This document shows positions 12,594 through 24,245 of a stretch of 64,000 nt of DNA, piece by piece; the first letter of the stretch is position 1, and each line of letters opens with the position of its first letter. The position numbers were made by a program, and so were the translations under genes. This DNA comes from Lethocerus indicus (lineage: Eukaryota; Arthropoda; Insecta; Hemiptera; Belostomatidae). The notes below the pieces were generated by a model that saw nothing but the letters and a program-made list of their open reading frames with translations, did not search any database and was not told where the DNA came from. The stretch is taken from contig JACDQD010000104.1 in the NCBI GenBank assembly GCA_019843655.1, forward strand, positions 1,116,001 to 1,180,000, given 5' to 3'.

Positions 12594-12827
12594 TTATCGG
12601 ATTTCATTCTTTCCAGCATGTAACCGATAGGCGTTAGTAAAAACAGTACCTAACCAAGTACTAGATGACTGTGGAAACGATGACATTGATGATATCAAAG
12701 TTGAGGATGATATAGTTTGTTTGCATGGGTCACAACAAAAGGTTTGTGATGGAATAATAGAGTTAAAGAAATGAATTTTAGTAACCAGGATGGTGGACGA
12801 ATATGTAATTAAATTAAAGTCACCCAA
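12594..12827 (-). pseudogene. Possible LINE endonuclease-domain relic
   Basis: This minus-strand frame of 77 codons begins with the tetrad GDFN, the metal-binding signature of the apurinic-type endonuclease of non-LTR retrotransposons. About 40 residues on it has the run TISSSTLI, which resembles the Ser-Ser-Thr-Leu-Ile-Asp segment that follows in that family; here the Asp is replaced by Ser. The codon before GDFN is TTG, and an in-frame stop lies ten codons upstream of it, so no intact domain is present. No reverse-transcriptase motif is found beside it. Similarity over so few residues may be chance; a (TA)22 tract borders the 3' end. Confidence 0.22.
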
Positions 12828-12849
12828 TGAATGTTCCCCTTTGACACTG

Positions 12850-13480
12850 AAATATTACAGATATCCATTCACGTCAGTACTTCTAATTTCTAGATACCTT
12901 CTGGAGATTAAAGTTTAAATTTTGATTAATTTCGATTAGAGACGGAGCACGAACGGAAAATGCGACGTTTCCGAGTCACGAACTTCGGACTCTGAATTAT
13001 TCCTGGACGCGCCGACAGCGCGGGTCATCGAGCGGGGGAAAATGAATTCACAATCGCGAGGGACAGTCGCCAGTAGAAACTGCGGTTCAATTAGAGTTTA
13101 ATAGCGGCCCCTGTGACACCAGTCATACTGCTAGTTGTGGCCGTTCTTTTTCCCGGTGTTTAGGCTGAATTAGGTTACCACGAAAAAAAAGATATTAACG
13201 CCGCCGTAATTTCACGCCAATGTGGAAATAACTTGAATATCGAGGTTTACGCCCACGCGGGCGAAATTACACAGAATGCTGAGGGGGTCACCTGTACGAG
13301 CCTAATAATGTTCAGGAAGGAATCCAATTATTCCCCCAGTCGGGCGGCATTTGGGAACTGACTATTTAATACGGAAAATGTGTGTAATGCGAAGTGAACA
13401 AAAAACACACAAATTTTGTTCTCATACTCGTCTGGTACTATGGAAATACAGTACGTATCGGCATTTGATGCAGGAAAGGA
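12850..13480. other. Non-coding stretch
   Basis: Mixed composition, with a small CpG-rich part near 12960-13040. There is no recognised gene, and short frames on both strands overlap one another. Confidence 0.5.
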
Positions 13481-13920
13481 AATCAAAGACAACGGTCCGG
13501 ATTGTGGTTGATAAACGGCCGGATGCACGCACCGGTAGTCCCGGGGTGACTTTTCAGTCAAAAATCGCTCTCAACTCGAGTCCCTCCTCCTCGAGTCCTC
13601 TTTTCTCTTTGACTTTGACGCGGGGCCCCGGACCACTCCGGAACACTGTTTTCACCTGAAGGCATAAGAGGGGTCGGAAAAGCATCACCGGAGCAGAAGT
13701 AACGAAGTAACGGAGACAATCCGTCCTCCCTCCGCTCGCCCTTCGCTCTTTCACGAGATCTAAACTCCGTCTTCTCTTCACTCCTGTCTTCTCGCTGCCA
13801 TTTTCGAAGCCCGCGGACCCTCGAGCCTTTCAGCTCGGAGAGCCTGCCCGGACAACGCCCTCACTCCAGTGCTACCACTACCCTCTGAATAGTAGTCCGC
13901 CTACTTACGATTGGCCTAAA
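13481..13920. other. GC-rich, pyrimidine-biased block
   Basis: Clusters of ctcctcg and ctcgagtc words at 13560-13610, then C/T-rich sequence to about 13860. Frames of 102 codons (plus) and 75 codons (minus) overlap and show no domain, so I regard them as composition effects. Confidence 0.45.
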
Positions 13921-15220
13921 AGTTACTCGAAATACAAATTAACAAAATACATTTTAATAGACTTCCGCTGCTTGATAGATTCCAGATTTTTATATTTTTC
14001 TACAACCAATCCATTAATTTAAGAAAATCAGAGCTCTATTCATCCTATTAATGAATGAGATACACTGATACCGAGATTATAATTCACTCTATTACTCTGT
14101 CAAACTTTAATCGCATTAACCTTAATTTTATACAAATGTACACAAAAGTATCAATAACGGGACAATATCAAGAAGATGAATTCATTTCTTAACTTGAGGG
14201 CAAAAGAAAATTCCGAAGCAAAATATGCTCGTGGAAAATACAAAAATGATGATTCTTTAACTTTTACTTCCGCGAATGCAATATCCTTAACAATATCGCC
14301 TGGCTCGGCGGTACTTATATTTATGGAAAAAACAGGGTCAGTAGTCTCATATTTGGCGGTGGTACAAGATTTTATTGTTTTTCGTCGGCGACGCAGATCC
14401 AATTCTGAGCCCCCTTTTCAACGTTATAGAGAAACCAACCGTCCCCTCCACCCCGCCCCAACCAAAAACCGCCCTACCGCATAGACCGCTGTTCAAATAA
14501 AATTTCATTTCATCCGGACCGTTCCTATTTGAGTTACACCCCCACCGACTACCGGCCGTTAGTTAAGCCCCAAACGACGTTAGGTTTATTCCGGTGGTTA
14601 AAAAAAACGAAACGAAATAAATAAACCGTTGTAAAAATTAACCGCCCTAGTTCCACCCTCACGGTAATGCCCGGCAGCCGCAATATTCGCCCGGTAAATT
14701 TTGACAAGGTACTTATCGGCCCAATTGAAAGAGGTCCGTTCATTTCCGTTTCTCCTGCTCGACTTTAATCGGCAACAGTCGTCACGTTTTCTCGGTGTAA
14801 TTGAAAATTCTTTCGCGGCAGACATTCACCTCAGCCATTCCAACTTCGGTCTCTTTCTTAACATTTACTTTTTTATTACAAATCGGTTTCTCCTGCTTGC
14901 AATAATCAGACTCGCTTTAATATCGTCATCTTATTCAATAAGACTGTAGCAAATTGTCGAGAAAATTACTTCGTTCGCTGTTTTCAGAAATAATCAAAAC
15001 GGCAAAATCAATTAATGCCATTTGCCATAAACAGAGACATTTCATTTGTTTGAATATGACACATATATAAACGTATATGTAGATCACAACAGTATAGTCA
15101 TTAGTGCAGTGCTAATATTCTGCAGCGTTGTCAAACAGAGCACGTTATAAATATTACTCACACCACTTCTAGATTAAATAGGTCTCTCTCATCTCGTTTA
15201 AAAAATATGTCAGAATGAGG
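13921..15220. other. AT-rich stretch with a central GC-richer part
   Basis: AT-rich ends, with a GC-richer part at about 14400-14720. Overlapping frames of 83 and 102 codons on opposite strands (14151-14402 and 14176-14484) have no recognisable features. No gene is called. Confidence 0.5.
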
Positions 15221-17060
15221 ATTTAATACAGAAGTTCCCTCGTGCCCGTCCGATAAACACAACTTTCGATAAACGAACTTTCTAAGAGGAGTGGAGATAA
15301 GTCAGGCAGTCGGGTGAAACAAAGTGGACTAAGAATAAAACCACTAAGAAATTGACCGCCGCCAAACTCCACGATTGAGTCCCCATGCCCGGTGTTTAAA
15401 GAAGGGGAGTACCGCGGACGGTAGTTTTTGCCCCGACGCAACAACCCGAGGCGGGGGCCTGGAGGGTCACCGGCCCGTGAATTCAAAGGGAGGCGCCAGC
15501 CCCTCAACCACTGGTGGCATCCGCAATTTCCAGCAACCGGTTCCATAAAGGCAGGTAATCTTCAGCCACATATTCCGCTTCATTTCAATCCGAGAATGAA
15601 AATAAATCACTTAACGGGCCAAACATTATGATCAATTAAAAAAAACAATTATTCACCAAGATATTTCAACGATATTTTCACCAGGAACAATATTTTAGGT
15701 AAACAAATAGGCTGGAATACATAGAGTGGTAAAACAACACTCCAGTATGTTTTGAACAAGGGCTTCAAAACTTCGAAATGATACTTGCGCGTTGTTAAAA
15801 GCGCGCATTAAACGTTAAATAGGCGAACCTAGGTTCTCATTAAACTCAATATGTAAACCGGGGTGCGTGGGGTTAAACAAAGTCCACCCCAACCCCTACG
15901 TGCCAAGGACGCGATAGGGGAGGGTCGTGGGGAATAACACGGGTAATACGTCACGGGGAAGAATGAGAGCTGTTTCTTGGTTTAGATTAGGGTGCCAAGT
16001 AAGTTTTAGGGGCGGATGATGGGGGGTTAAAGGGATGTCTAAAAGGGGTGAGATGTGTAATTGTGATCGTGGTCGGTGGCGCACGCTGGGGGTTGTGAGG
16101 GCCTGTTATGAGAAGGCGGCATACCAGAGGACTCCAAATCTTTTATGTTTTACTTAAGCAGGTGTTCATCCACGCTGTCCTTTCCCTCTCATTACAAAAT
16201 GAATTATAATAACTGTTAAAATGATATTGAACTCCATTACTTTGGATTGATATATACCGAATGCTTGACAGTCTTCTATTTAGAAAATACTTTACAAACG
16301 CAAGTTATTTATAACACTATCTCTGACTCCAGTAATAATTTTTATTCCCACGAAATGAATATTCATTAAGGAATATTAAATGTGAAATTATTCAAACGGC
16401 CGGAATAATTCTAATCACGAAATGAAAATAAAACTTTGGAAACTAAACTGCATACAATTGGGCTTTATATCAGAAAATAACATGTTTACGTGATGCTGTC
16501 AACCGGGCCGATAGCGCGGAGCCGCCTTACCTGAGCCCGGAGCCCGGGGCCCGTCTCACCGATCGATTTATCGACCCCACGAACAAATGCCGCCCCTCTC
16601 GAATGTGTTTCCGTTCCTCTTTTTCCGTTTCCTTTTATTGTAATGCGACTATTAATATTTATGGCAATATATGGGAAGACGGTTTACTGGCGCGGGCCCT
16701 CCTCTGACCGCTTTGCATAGGGAACCCGCCGGCGAAATAAAATAGGCCGTCTGCGGGGTCCCCCCTATGCTGACGGTGGTGAGTCCTGACTGCCTAGAAC
16801 TTATTCGGCACATATTTCTGAATTTATCATTCGAATATCTTCCTAATGTCAATTATTAGTTAATTTATTTCTATTGATTCCGTAAATAGAAATTCCGACA
16901 GAAATATTTACGCATCTACACGTACATATTACAACATTTGTGACACAACTAAAGAAATAAGGCCACCAAGATAAGTTATCGTAAGTACATTTAATAATAT
17001 TTTAATGCATTCAGGAAAATCGAATAGGCTGTTCTATTTTTTGATGGTAAATAAACTGCA
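15221..17060. other. Alternating GC and AT blocks
   Basis: GC-rich parts at about 15360-15540, 15870-16110 (G-rich on plus) and 16500-16800 alternate with AT-rich spacers. A GC-armed hairpin (tgcgcg, 15786-15791 with 15802-15807, 10-nt loop) lies in between. No gene is identified. Confidence 0.5.
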
Positions 17061-17068
17061 AAATTGAT

Positions 17069-17623
17069 GTGAAAATCTGGACTATGGCGGAGAAAAGTAA
17101 CTCGCGGTTTTCTTCGCGGAACAAGACATATGACCTGTCTTGCTATAGAGAAAGTTTCGGTCCCGAATATTTATGGCCGACGGGTGATAAAGAAAACGAC
17201 AGGAAATCCGTCGAAAGGTGTACGCGCAGATTAAAGCGCCCTCTCGGCGGTCGGCGGCGAGGTGTTGTCATAACGTACCGGCTTCCTCCGCGACCGGGCG
17301 TTGATTCCCCATCCGACACGAACTGGAACCGCCCTACCCCTACCCACCCCCGCCGCGCTCAACCGATAGCATGCCAACTTGTTAGCACGTCGGTGGGCCC
17401 ACTTATCGCCGGCCGGCCGGCGCCCCGACAACTCATTCCGCTGTTTGCACGAAGAGGCGAGCGGACGGCTCTCATATTTCAGACCTCGATGGAGATAGCT
17501 CGGGGCCACCGCCGCGGCCCTGACAAATGGACCTCGCGGCCCGTTTCGTGCCTCCGTCCAGTTCGGCCAAGATGCAAACATCTAAACACCTCTCCCGCTA
17601 ATGACGACCTCGTTTGCTATTAA
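17069..17623 (+). other. Unassigned 184-codon open frame in a GC block
   Basis: The longest plus-strand frame in the window, across a GC block at 17200-17620. Its product would be rich in Arg and Pro in the middle, as translated GC-rich DNA tends to be. I see no domain, signal peptide or repeat. A 116-codon minus-strand frame (17231-17581) covers the same DNA. I do not call it a gene. Confidence 0.1.
17332..17351 (-). other. G-quadruplex motif on the minus strand
   Basis: Four C-runs (3, 4, 3 and 5 residues) are separated by loops of 2, 2 and 1 nt on the plus strand, so the minus strand carries a short-loop G-quadruplex pattern and the plus strand an i-motif pattern. Confidence 0.7.
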
Positions 17624-17639
17624 CCCATTACCTTTACCC

Positions 17640-19080
17640 CCCAACACTCGATGCCCGCTTTCAATAGTTTTATCCGTTCGTTTGAAAACTGTAACACCGA
17701 ATTTCCCAACAATTTTTCGTTGTAAGGAAAGGACACCGCAAACGATGATATGTTATTTCTTTAAGTATTACAGTTCCCTTAAAATATATTTGTTACAACA
17801 CTAGCTAGTAGGCAAATACTTGTACAGTAATATTGGAATCTATCGGGAGCGTTTGCCTTGTATGTATACTGTACAGCAATTATATCTCTTGAAAATAAAA
17901 TAAAAATATAATAAACAACTGTTTATTGATTAGCGGGCAGACGAAGCCAAGGATCACTCCTGGCACGAAGATAGTATAAAAATCAACACTTTGGTGGTTA
18001 ATTCACAGAATATGCGAAATTTGTATATATTACGTAAAGAACAATGCGAGTAATAATACGTCTTAGGGAAATAATACGGACGCAACCTATTCACCGGCCT
18101 CGGTCCCATTTCTATTTCAGTCCACAAGTGGGTCAACTCGTTAATACAGCCTCATCGCATTATAAACCCCCAAGAGTTGCATTTCAATCGAAGACAGATA
18201 TACCAACCGTTAATTGGCACTTCACTGTTCAACCGAGGAAGCGTATTGCGATTCCGTGTTTATGCAAATGAGGCGTAATGCAGTACACGATAAGGCCATA
18301 ATAGTAATTAGAATAAACCTTCCATATATCCACACTATTCGAGGCCTCTAGTGTCGATCCGAGGGGCGGTGTTAAAACTCTCACCCGGAAACTGAAAGGT
18401 TAATAATATGAGACTTATGAAGGGGACACCCTCAAGAAGTAGCCTACCATGTACAACATAAGCCAAAGGAATGAAATTAAACGTGCGCAGAACATATTTT
18501 TAAAGGAGATTCAGGTCATTCTTTGTTTTATTTTTTATTTACAATTATAATATTTCGATTTATATTACGCGCGAAGCTTTGGGCGCAGCGCGAAAACTGT
18601 CAGCTTAAGACTCGCAAGTATGCGAGTAGAGAATAAAACTTGCGACAGTGAATATTACATACCGTTATTGACCGCACGACTCCTTGAAAGCCATAGACAA
18701 TATTACATAAATAAGGTATATCAATATCAAAAAATACTCCCATCCACAGACTGACGCACTGGACAGCATGCCGGTGGAGCGGTGCCAGTGTCTAGAAGAA
18801 AGGACGCGGATACTCATTAGCCGCAACAAAAGAGTCGAATCCTTCAATTAGTGGGAACCCTCTACGGCGACAATGTCTTCCCCGTTGGAGGCTGCCATGA
18901 AAGGAAGAGGTGGAAAAAGGCGAGGATATAAAAGGAATAGAAGGTCTCCTTGCGGGCTGAAATTACTTCAGATTTTATCACGATACATTCCAGTTCGACC
19001 GACGAACGCTGATTAGGCCCTATTAATTATTTATCCGTAGTTGCGAGAACCGATTAATCAGCTGGGAAATGATTTAAAAA
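17640..19080. other. Mostly AT-rich non-coding stretch
   Basis: No gene is recognised. It contains a small hairpin cluster at 18597-18646, where actcgca (18610-18616) pairs with 18621-18627 and, alternatively, cgcaagt (18613-18619) with 18638-18644. Just upstream is a CG-dense word cluster at 18568-18594. Confidence 0.5.
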
Positions 19081-19189
19081 TTGACTTTGAATCGAATTCC
19101 GATTGCCGGCCTCATCGGGAGGAAATGGGGCAACCCCGGGTGCCGTAAACTGTCCCCGGGCTAATCTACGAAAAATACCGGCGCTCTCT

Positions 19190-19220
19190 TCCTACATCAA
19201 TTGACATTGATAATGTAGGA
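19190..19220 (+). repeat. Two-step perfect hairpin
   Basis: tcctacat (19190-19197) pairs with 19213-19220. Inside it, caat (19198-19201) pairs with 19206-19209 around a 4-nt loop, leaving a 3-nt bulge. Twelve base pairs in 31 nt. It sits in a GC-rich block (about 19081-19350) and could be a structured RNA or a chance palindrome. Confidence 0.6.
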
Positions 19221-19350
19221 ACGGTCGGCCGGGACCCCATGAGAAATCTCCCGGGCCTCAGAAGTGAATTCGAATCCTCAGCCCTCGGAATTGGATCGGA
19301 ACGAAATAATCCCGTTTGCCGGGCCCACTCACTGGCAAATGAACACGGGC

Positions 19351-20700
19351 CTACTCGTTAATAAAGAGTGGAATTAAAAAAAGAAGAAAGGGAGTTAGAG
19401 AAGAAGAGATTACTCATCTTATTTCTTCTTATTCTACAGGAGGGGCTCATTCTTCATATAAGTAAATCAGTCAAACATAAGAGAACGCCCGATTAATACT
19501 AATATACAATTAGTATATATTAAGTATTAATTAGAACTCTGGTTGTTTGGTTTTAGCAGTCGAAATTTCAATGATTAAATTATTATTTCATACTAATCAG
19601 AATTTAGGCGGTAGTTGGCCTTTCCAATATAATTCATTTATATTTAGTTACCACATTGTCCCTTACTATTTTTTCCATGTGCAAATAGCAGCCATGCGTT
19701 CGGAATTGGTCTACAAAATAATAGTAATGAAAATCAACATAATAGTGTTTTTCTGAACTGATTCTATTGTTTCTACTGTTATTTTAAAATAGAATGGGCT
19801 ATGCATTGTATATTACAATTCAAATTCTTAATTCGGTATTTTTCTAGGTAAGTAACATTTCGAATAAATCAAGAAGCGATAAATGATCCTCTAGTTACAC
19901 GAATCCTTAGTTATAAGCAATGATTTTCCGGTTACGATTAGGGTTAGACTTGTTTAAAATTTAAAATTATTCTCTCGGGAACTGCGAGAAGACTCAGAGA
20001 ACACGGTATTTGAATATTAACACATTGATCGTGGATTAATATTTGCAGCTAGGATCAGTCCCTCCATTCCTCACTGTTTCCTTTTCCCGGCAGAAAACTC
20101 TTTCCATTTTTAGTTACTAGACTCTTCGAGTTGAGCGAGGGCAGGAGCGATTTTCACGGCCAGTGAGTAAAATCCATTAGGAATGAAGATATCGCACTCG
20201 AAAGACATATCCCCGGTAGCCACTTGTTGAGGAGGGCCGACAGAGCAAACAGAGGCGGGCCCACATGTCAACACAGTTGCACGCCCTATCGATTACGCTT
20301 TTTCCCCCAGTCGACACCTACAATAATTTGTACCTCAAACTGTACAGATATTCGGCGAAATTATACAAATGCTAAAATTAATAATTATAATATAAATTAG
20401 TTTCATAACATAAAATATGGATAAATTTTGGTTCGGTATACACAGCCAATCTCCATCCACTTCATCAATTCTGCAGAACATCTGGGAGGCTCCCCACTAT
20501 CAGATCTTTTTATTAGGTTACGACGGCCGGAAACTGCTGCAAAATATATGTATTGTAGGTATTAATTTTTAACAAGTGCACACTTAAATTTTGTACTAAA
20601 ATATCCTATATTACACTTTTATTAATGCAACTGTTTTAATTTATATTATCATTGGGAAAATGTTAGGAGAGTACTAATTTAACTTAAATTTTCTCAACTC
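19351..20700. other. AT-rich non-coding stretch
   Basis: No gene or long repeat is recognised. A purine-rich run (agaagaaagg-like) lies at 19378-19410. Open frames reach only 69 codons. Confidence 0.55.
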
Positions 20701-20918
20701 GCATGTTGTTCCTTGCCGCCTTAGCGGACATAGCGGACCGAAGCTCTACCAGATGTGTCACCGTCGCAGCTCCCCCTCGGAGGGGACAAATGGGGATGGC
20801 CCAGAATGAATAATAATCAGGCGGCGGGGCCACTTGACCGTTACCGACCTCCCGTCCGTTAATTCGACCCCGGGCCCCGGACAAATTAGCCCAATACGGC
20901 CCCAAACGGCCGCAACAA

Positions 20919-20948
20919 TAAACAAAACGCCGGCCACCGTTTTGTTTA
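20919..20948. repeat. 11-bp perfect inverted repeat
   Basis: The arm taaacaaaacg (20919-20929) is matched exactly by its complement at 20938-20948 around an 8-nt GC-rich loop. By my estimate, a perfect 11-bp stem with a short loop is expected about once in ten windows of this size. Confidence 0.85.
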
Positions 20949-21014
20949 GTACGGCCAGTTAATCTGTTGTCGCCGGTTTTAATGTCACGGGGCTTTTAGT
21001 TCGCCTCTGTTTTT

Positions 21015-21044
21015 GTTGAATTCCCGGGCAGTTGAATTCCCAGG
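21015..21044 (+). repeat. 16-bp near-perfect tandem duplication
   Basis: gttgaattccc plus five bases occurs twice head to tail (21015-21030 and 21031-21044/46), differing by one base over the first 13 positions. Confidence 0.75.
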
Positions 21045-21120
21045 ACAAAATTAAAGGCCGTCCGCACTGAGCGGGCCGCGTCTCACACGCGTTACTCGAC
21101 ATCCCATATTGTACACGTTC

Positions 21121-23247
21121 CTACGTCCCCAACTATATTGCGCTTTAGGTTGTTATTTTCAACCACTGATATCTACCACATCAGTTATTCCCGTAGTCTT
21201 TCGCTGATGGAATTTACTAAAAGCGTCACTATAATTCCCGTCTGTTACTATTGGCAATAGTGTGAGTAATATTCATATTACCGGATAAACCTTAAGAACA
21301 AGAGCTATTCCAATGTAAATTGCGATCAAAATATTTTGGCACTGATATGATTTTAAAGCAAAGAAAGGTGACCTAGGGCGATAATTAACCCATTCTATAC
21401 ATAAAAGTGTTTTAACGTTTGCGTTGTGAATTATAGAAAATTATGACGGAGCCCGTTATTCGCTGACTAACACGGTGGCATAAAACGCCACTTATAAAAC
21501 ACGATTACAAATACGAGTCGCAACGATACATGTGACATTATGACAGGTTATAGCCAAATTAATTCGCGCTCACAAATATGAAATTCTCCGGAGGGGAAAT
21601 TTTAACGTACAAAGCAATAGAGAAGCGTACTACCGCCGCCCCATCACCTCCTCCCCCGCCCCTTCATCCCTTTTATTCAATGTCCTCTGAAAACAGAATA
21701 ATTTACGACTTCCGTCATAGCCGATGCCAAATTTTAACCCGATCTCCCGTTTGAATTTCAACCAGAAAATCAGTTACGGTATCAGCTGTAGCTGTGAATT
21801 AGTTCACAGACGCAACAATTGGAATAAAGGCGATTTTCCTCGGCTCCAGAGGGATTGGATGACACAACGCTAAAATAAAGGGTATCGAATGCCCTCGATT
21901 TTATTAGGAAGATTTCACATAGGAAGATGCGAACAACTGAGGGATGGAATCGGTATCAATTGATTGAGCAATAAATAGGATATCCTGATTGGTAGCAAAC
22001 CGTTTTCAACTCAACCTCAACATAACAACTGGTGATTTATAAAGTCACCTACTACTTAAATAGTATTCCATTTTCCAGAAACATTTTTGCAAATTCCTGC
22101 GCTCAAGAAATTAATAAATATGTTCAATAAAATAACTATTTAGTTACAAAAACGTTCAATCGTGTATGAATTATTCTCGTGTAGCCCGAATCCGCTCTTT
22201 TAAAGCCTGCTAAAACAACGTCGAAGGATTTTCAGGTGGCCGGAAGTTGGGCGGGAAAGAAATTTTTTTTTCATATGATTGGAGATGTCATATGCCCGGG
22301 GTGCCCATTCCTCAGAGCTTCAGTGCCGCCAACTCATTTGCGAGAAAAGCTTCACCCGTGACCACAGCGAAAGCCACATATGAAAGTTACGCGTCAACAG
22401 TAATTTCGAAGGTTTTTAGCTTTTAAGTTTTTTTTTCGCGCTACATTCACTTTTCAGCATTAGGTGAGGTGAAGCATTGGAATGGGGATGAGGGAGGGAC
22501 TCTGTCCGGGTTGTCGCTTTTTAAGTGACGTGAGGACACCTGCGGGGTAAAATTTGTAAGAGCTTTAATGCTTTTTCAGTCGTCGCCGGTCAACGTATTC
22601 CGAACTGGGACATCGCACAGTTAAAATCGCAGTGCGAGCGTTATGTTTTGAGAAATATATCGTGGGTTTTTACGTTCCTCGAAAATTTTACGTTTGTGTA
22701 ATAATTGGCTACATGCGTGAATGTTTCGAAAGATCGTTGGTATATAACATTTATTCTGACAATTTCGGTTGAAATCGCCTCATATTTTTATATCTTTTCA
22801 TGTCCCGGTTCACCTAGTTTTTTCCGTATTCTTCGTTTAATTTCTCCTTTCCACTGAGTGTTGTTTATAAATCTCATAATAGAGATAGACAGAAATGAGG
22901 CCTCGGATGGAATAATGTCGATTAGTCCGTTATCGTTTGATTGGTGCGGGCCGCTCTGAATATTTAAGTGCCGGTCGGCCCGCCCTCCAACTCGGTTTAT
23001 TCACAAAATGAGGGCTATTAATAAAGGAACTGTTTTCGGAGCGGGGCAGTTCTCGTGACTGCTAGGATCCGATATTCGAACGGAAATTACACGTTGCGTA
23101 CATAAACAATTCGTTTCTACTCTGCGGCTCCGGCCGAAGTCACCTTTTCGGGCCGGGAAGGTGAAGGAATAATTGTTCACGACATTCGTCCATAAAATAT
23201 TTGCGAATGGGGAATTCGCCAGGCATTCCCATAGGGGGGTAAATCTG
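21121..23247. other. Mixed non-coding stretch without sizeable open frames
   Basis: Over 3 kb (20906-24048) no frame of 60 codons or more exists on either strand, so coding exons of ordinary size are unlikely here. Present are an agctgt duplication near 21788-21800, T-runs at 22263-22271 and 22431-22438, and a 7-bp inverted repeat (catatga, 22272-22278 with 22288-22294). Confidence 0.6.
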
Positions 23248-23318
23248 AAAAATTCAATTTACGTCAACTACATCACCATTCCACTTTCCTAAAAGTTAAT
23301 ATTTGCTTGAGTTTCGTA
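23248..23318 (+). repeat. Dispersed repeat, copy A
   Basis: Positions 23248-23297 match 28985-29034 at 45 of 50 bases. After an indel, 23305-23318 resembles 29060-29074. Read in the frame that stays open in copy B, four of the five differences change the residue (two of them replace Cys), so the similarity behaves as an old repeat rather than a conserved coding segment. Confidence 0.7.
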
Positions 23319-24140
23319 CACATGTGTTCTGGGAAAATTTACTCGGAAAAACTTAAACCACTTGTCCGGAAATAATTGTCTGAGCGCTCAATGTGCTCTC
23401 GTAATGGCGTTTCGGTCTCAAACAGGTCTCTGACTCATACCGAGTCCGGCTTCATCGTGGACGAGGTACGCGATCTCACTCTTCCTATTCGCCGTAGGGG
23501 CACTCCAAGCTTGTATTTTGTAATTTTGATGAAGTTTAGAGGCTGATTGACATTTATATTGCTTTCCATTAAATTGAAATACGACCAAATTGGCTCACAG
23601 AGATATGTGCCAAAATCAGTCGACCTGGATACATTTTAATTTCATTTAAATGTATCGCATGTGTACACAACGAATGGTTGTGTGTGTGAGTGTGTTCGCG
23701 TAACTAGGCCAACCCTCCATTATGCCCCCGCCTCTCTCTCTCTTCAACCCCCCTTAGATCATCTCCCTTTATTGTTTGATCCGATATAATTGTCGCCGCG
23801 ATTTCAATTACCGTAGAACAACAATAGGACTGCGTCCGCCTTGGAGCACGTGCCCGAGGTATTGAGACGTGCATATTGAACTCGGCCCAACTCTATGGGG
23901 GATATCGGTGGGACTCTTCCATAATGAGAACATACACAGTCTACATAACAGACCACATCCGCGGTAATGGTGGCACATTCAGCGGAATAGGAAATTGCAA
24001 TAAGTATTTTTTATACACGCGCACAAATAAAAGAACTATAGGTAAGAATTAATAGATTAGAATTGAAGTATTATCATAAAAAAATAAATATATTTTACAT
24101 TTAGCTTGAACAGGTCTTTTTCTTAAGAGGCCAGCGGACG
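23319..24140. other. Mixed stretch with microsatellites
   Basis: Contains a perfect 10-bp palindrome tgagcgctca at 23381-23390, a TG-rich run around 23679-23694 and a (CT)6 run at 23732-23743. No gene is recognised. Confidence 0.55.
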
Positions 24141-24149
24141 CCGGCAAAT

Positions 24150-24245
24150 GGAAGAGAACGAATATGTGGAAGGAAGAGTGTGACGAAGGAGAGATAGATA
24201 TAGAGGGGAGAGAAAGAGAGAGAGTGAGAAAGGGATAGATATGTA
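24150..24245 (+). repeat. Purine-rich GA/GATA low-complexity tract
   Basis: About 95 nt dominated by gaga and gata words with few pyrimidines, followed by a TG-rich run near 24288-24302. It produces three overlapping minus-strand frames (up to 150 codons) full of Ser, Leu, Pro and His, which are low-complexity artefacts. Confidence 0.85.

Larger units (their letters stand above)
20701..21120. other. GC-rich CpG block with TAATTA-like words
   Basis: GC-rich with many ggcc and cggcc words interleaved with ttaatt-type words, a texture shared with the blocks at 19081-19350, 47401-48020 and 62221-62480. It includes the 11-bp inverted repeat at 20919-20948 and a short tandem duplication at 21015-21044. 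It could be a regulatory element, judged by texture only. Confidence 0.35.

Noticed and set aside
12631..12774. 47-codon acidic plus-strand frame
   Set aside because: It is the antisense of the Ser-rich minus-strand frame at 12594-12827, and each phase after the nearest acceptor-like site closes before it.
18927..18935. TATAAAAG boxes here and at 54515 and 62921
   Set aside because: An 8-mer of this composition is expected about five times in 128 kb of two-strand sequence, and no initiator lies at the right distance in the cases I checked.
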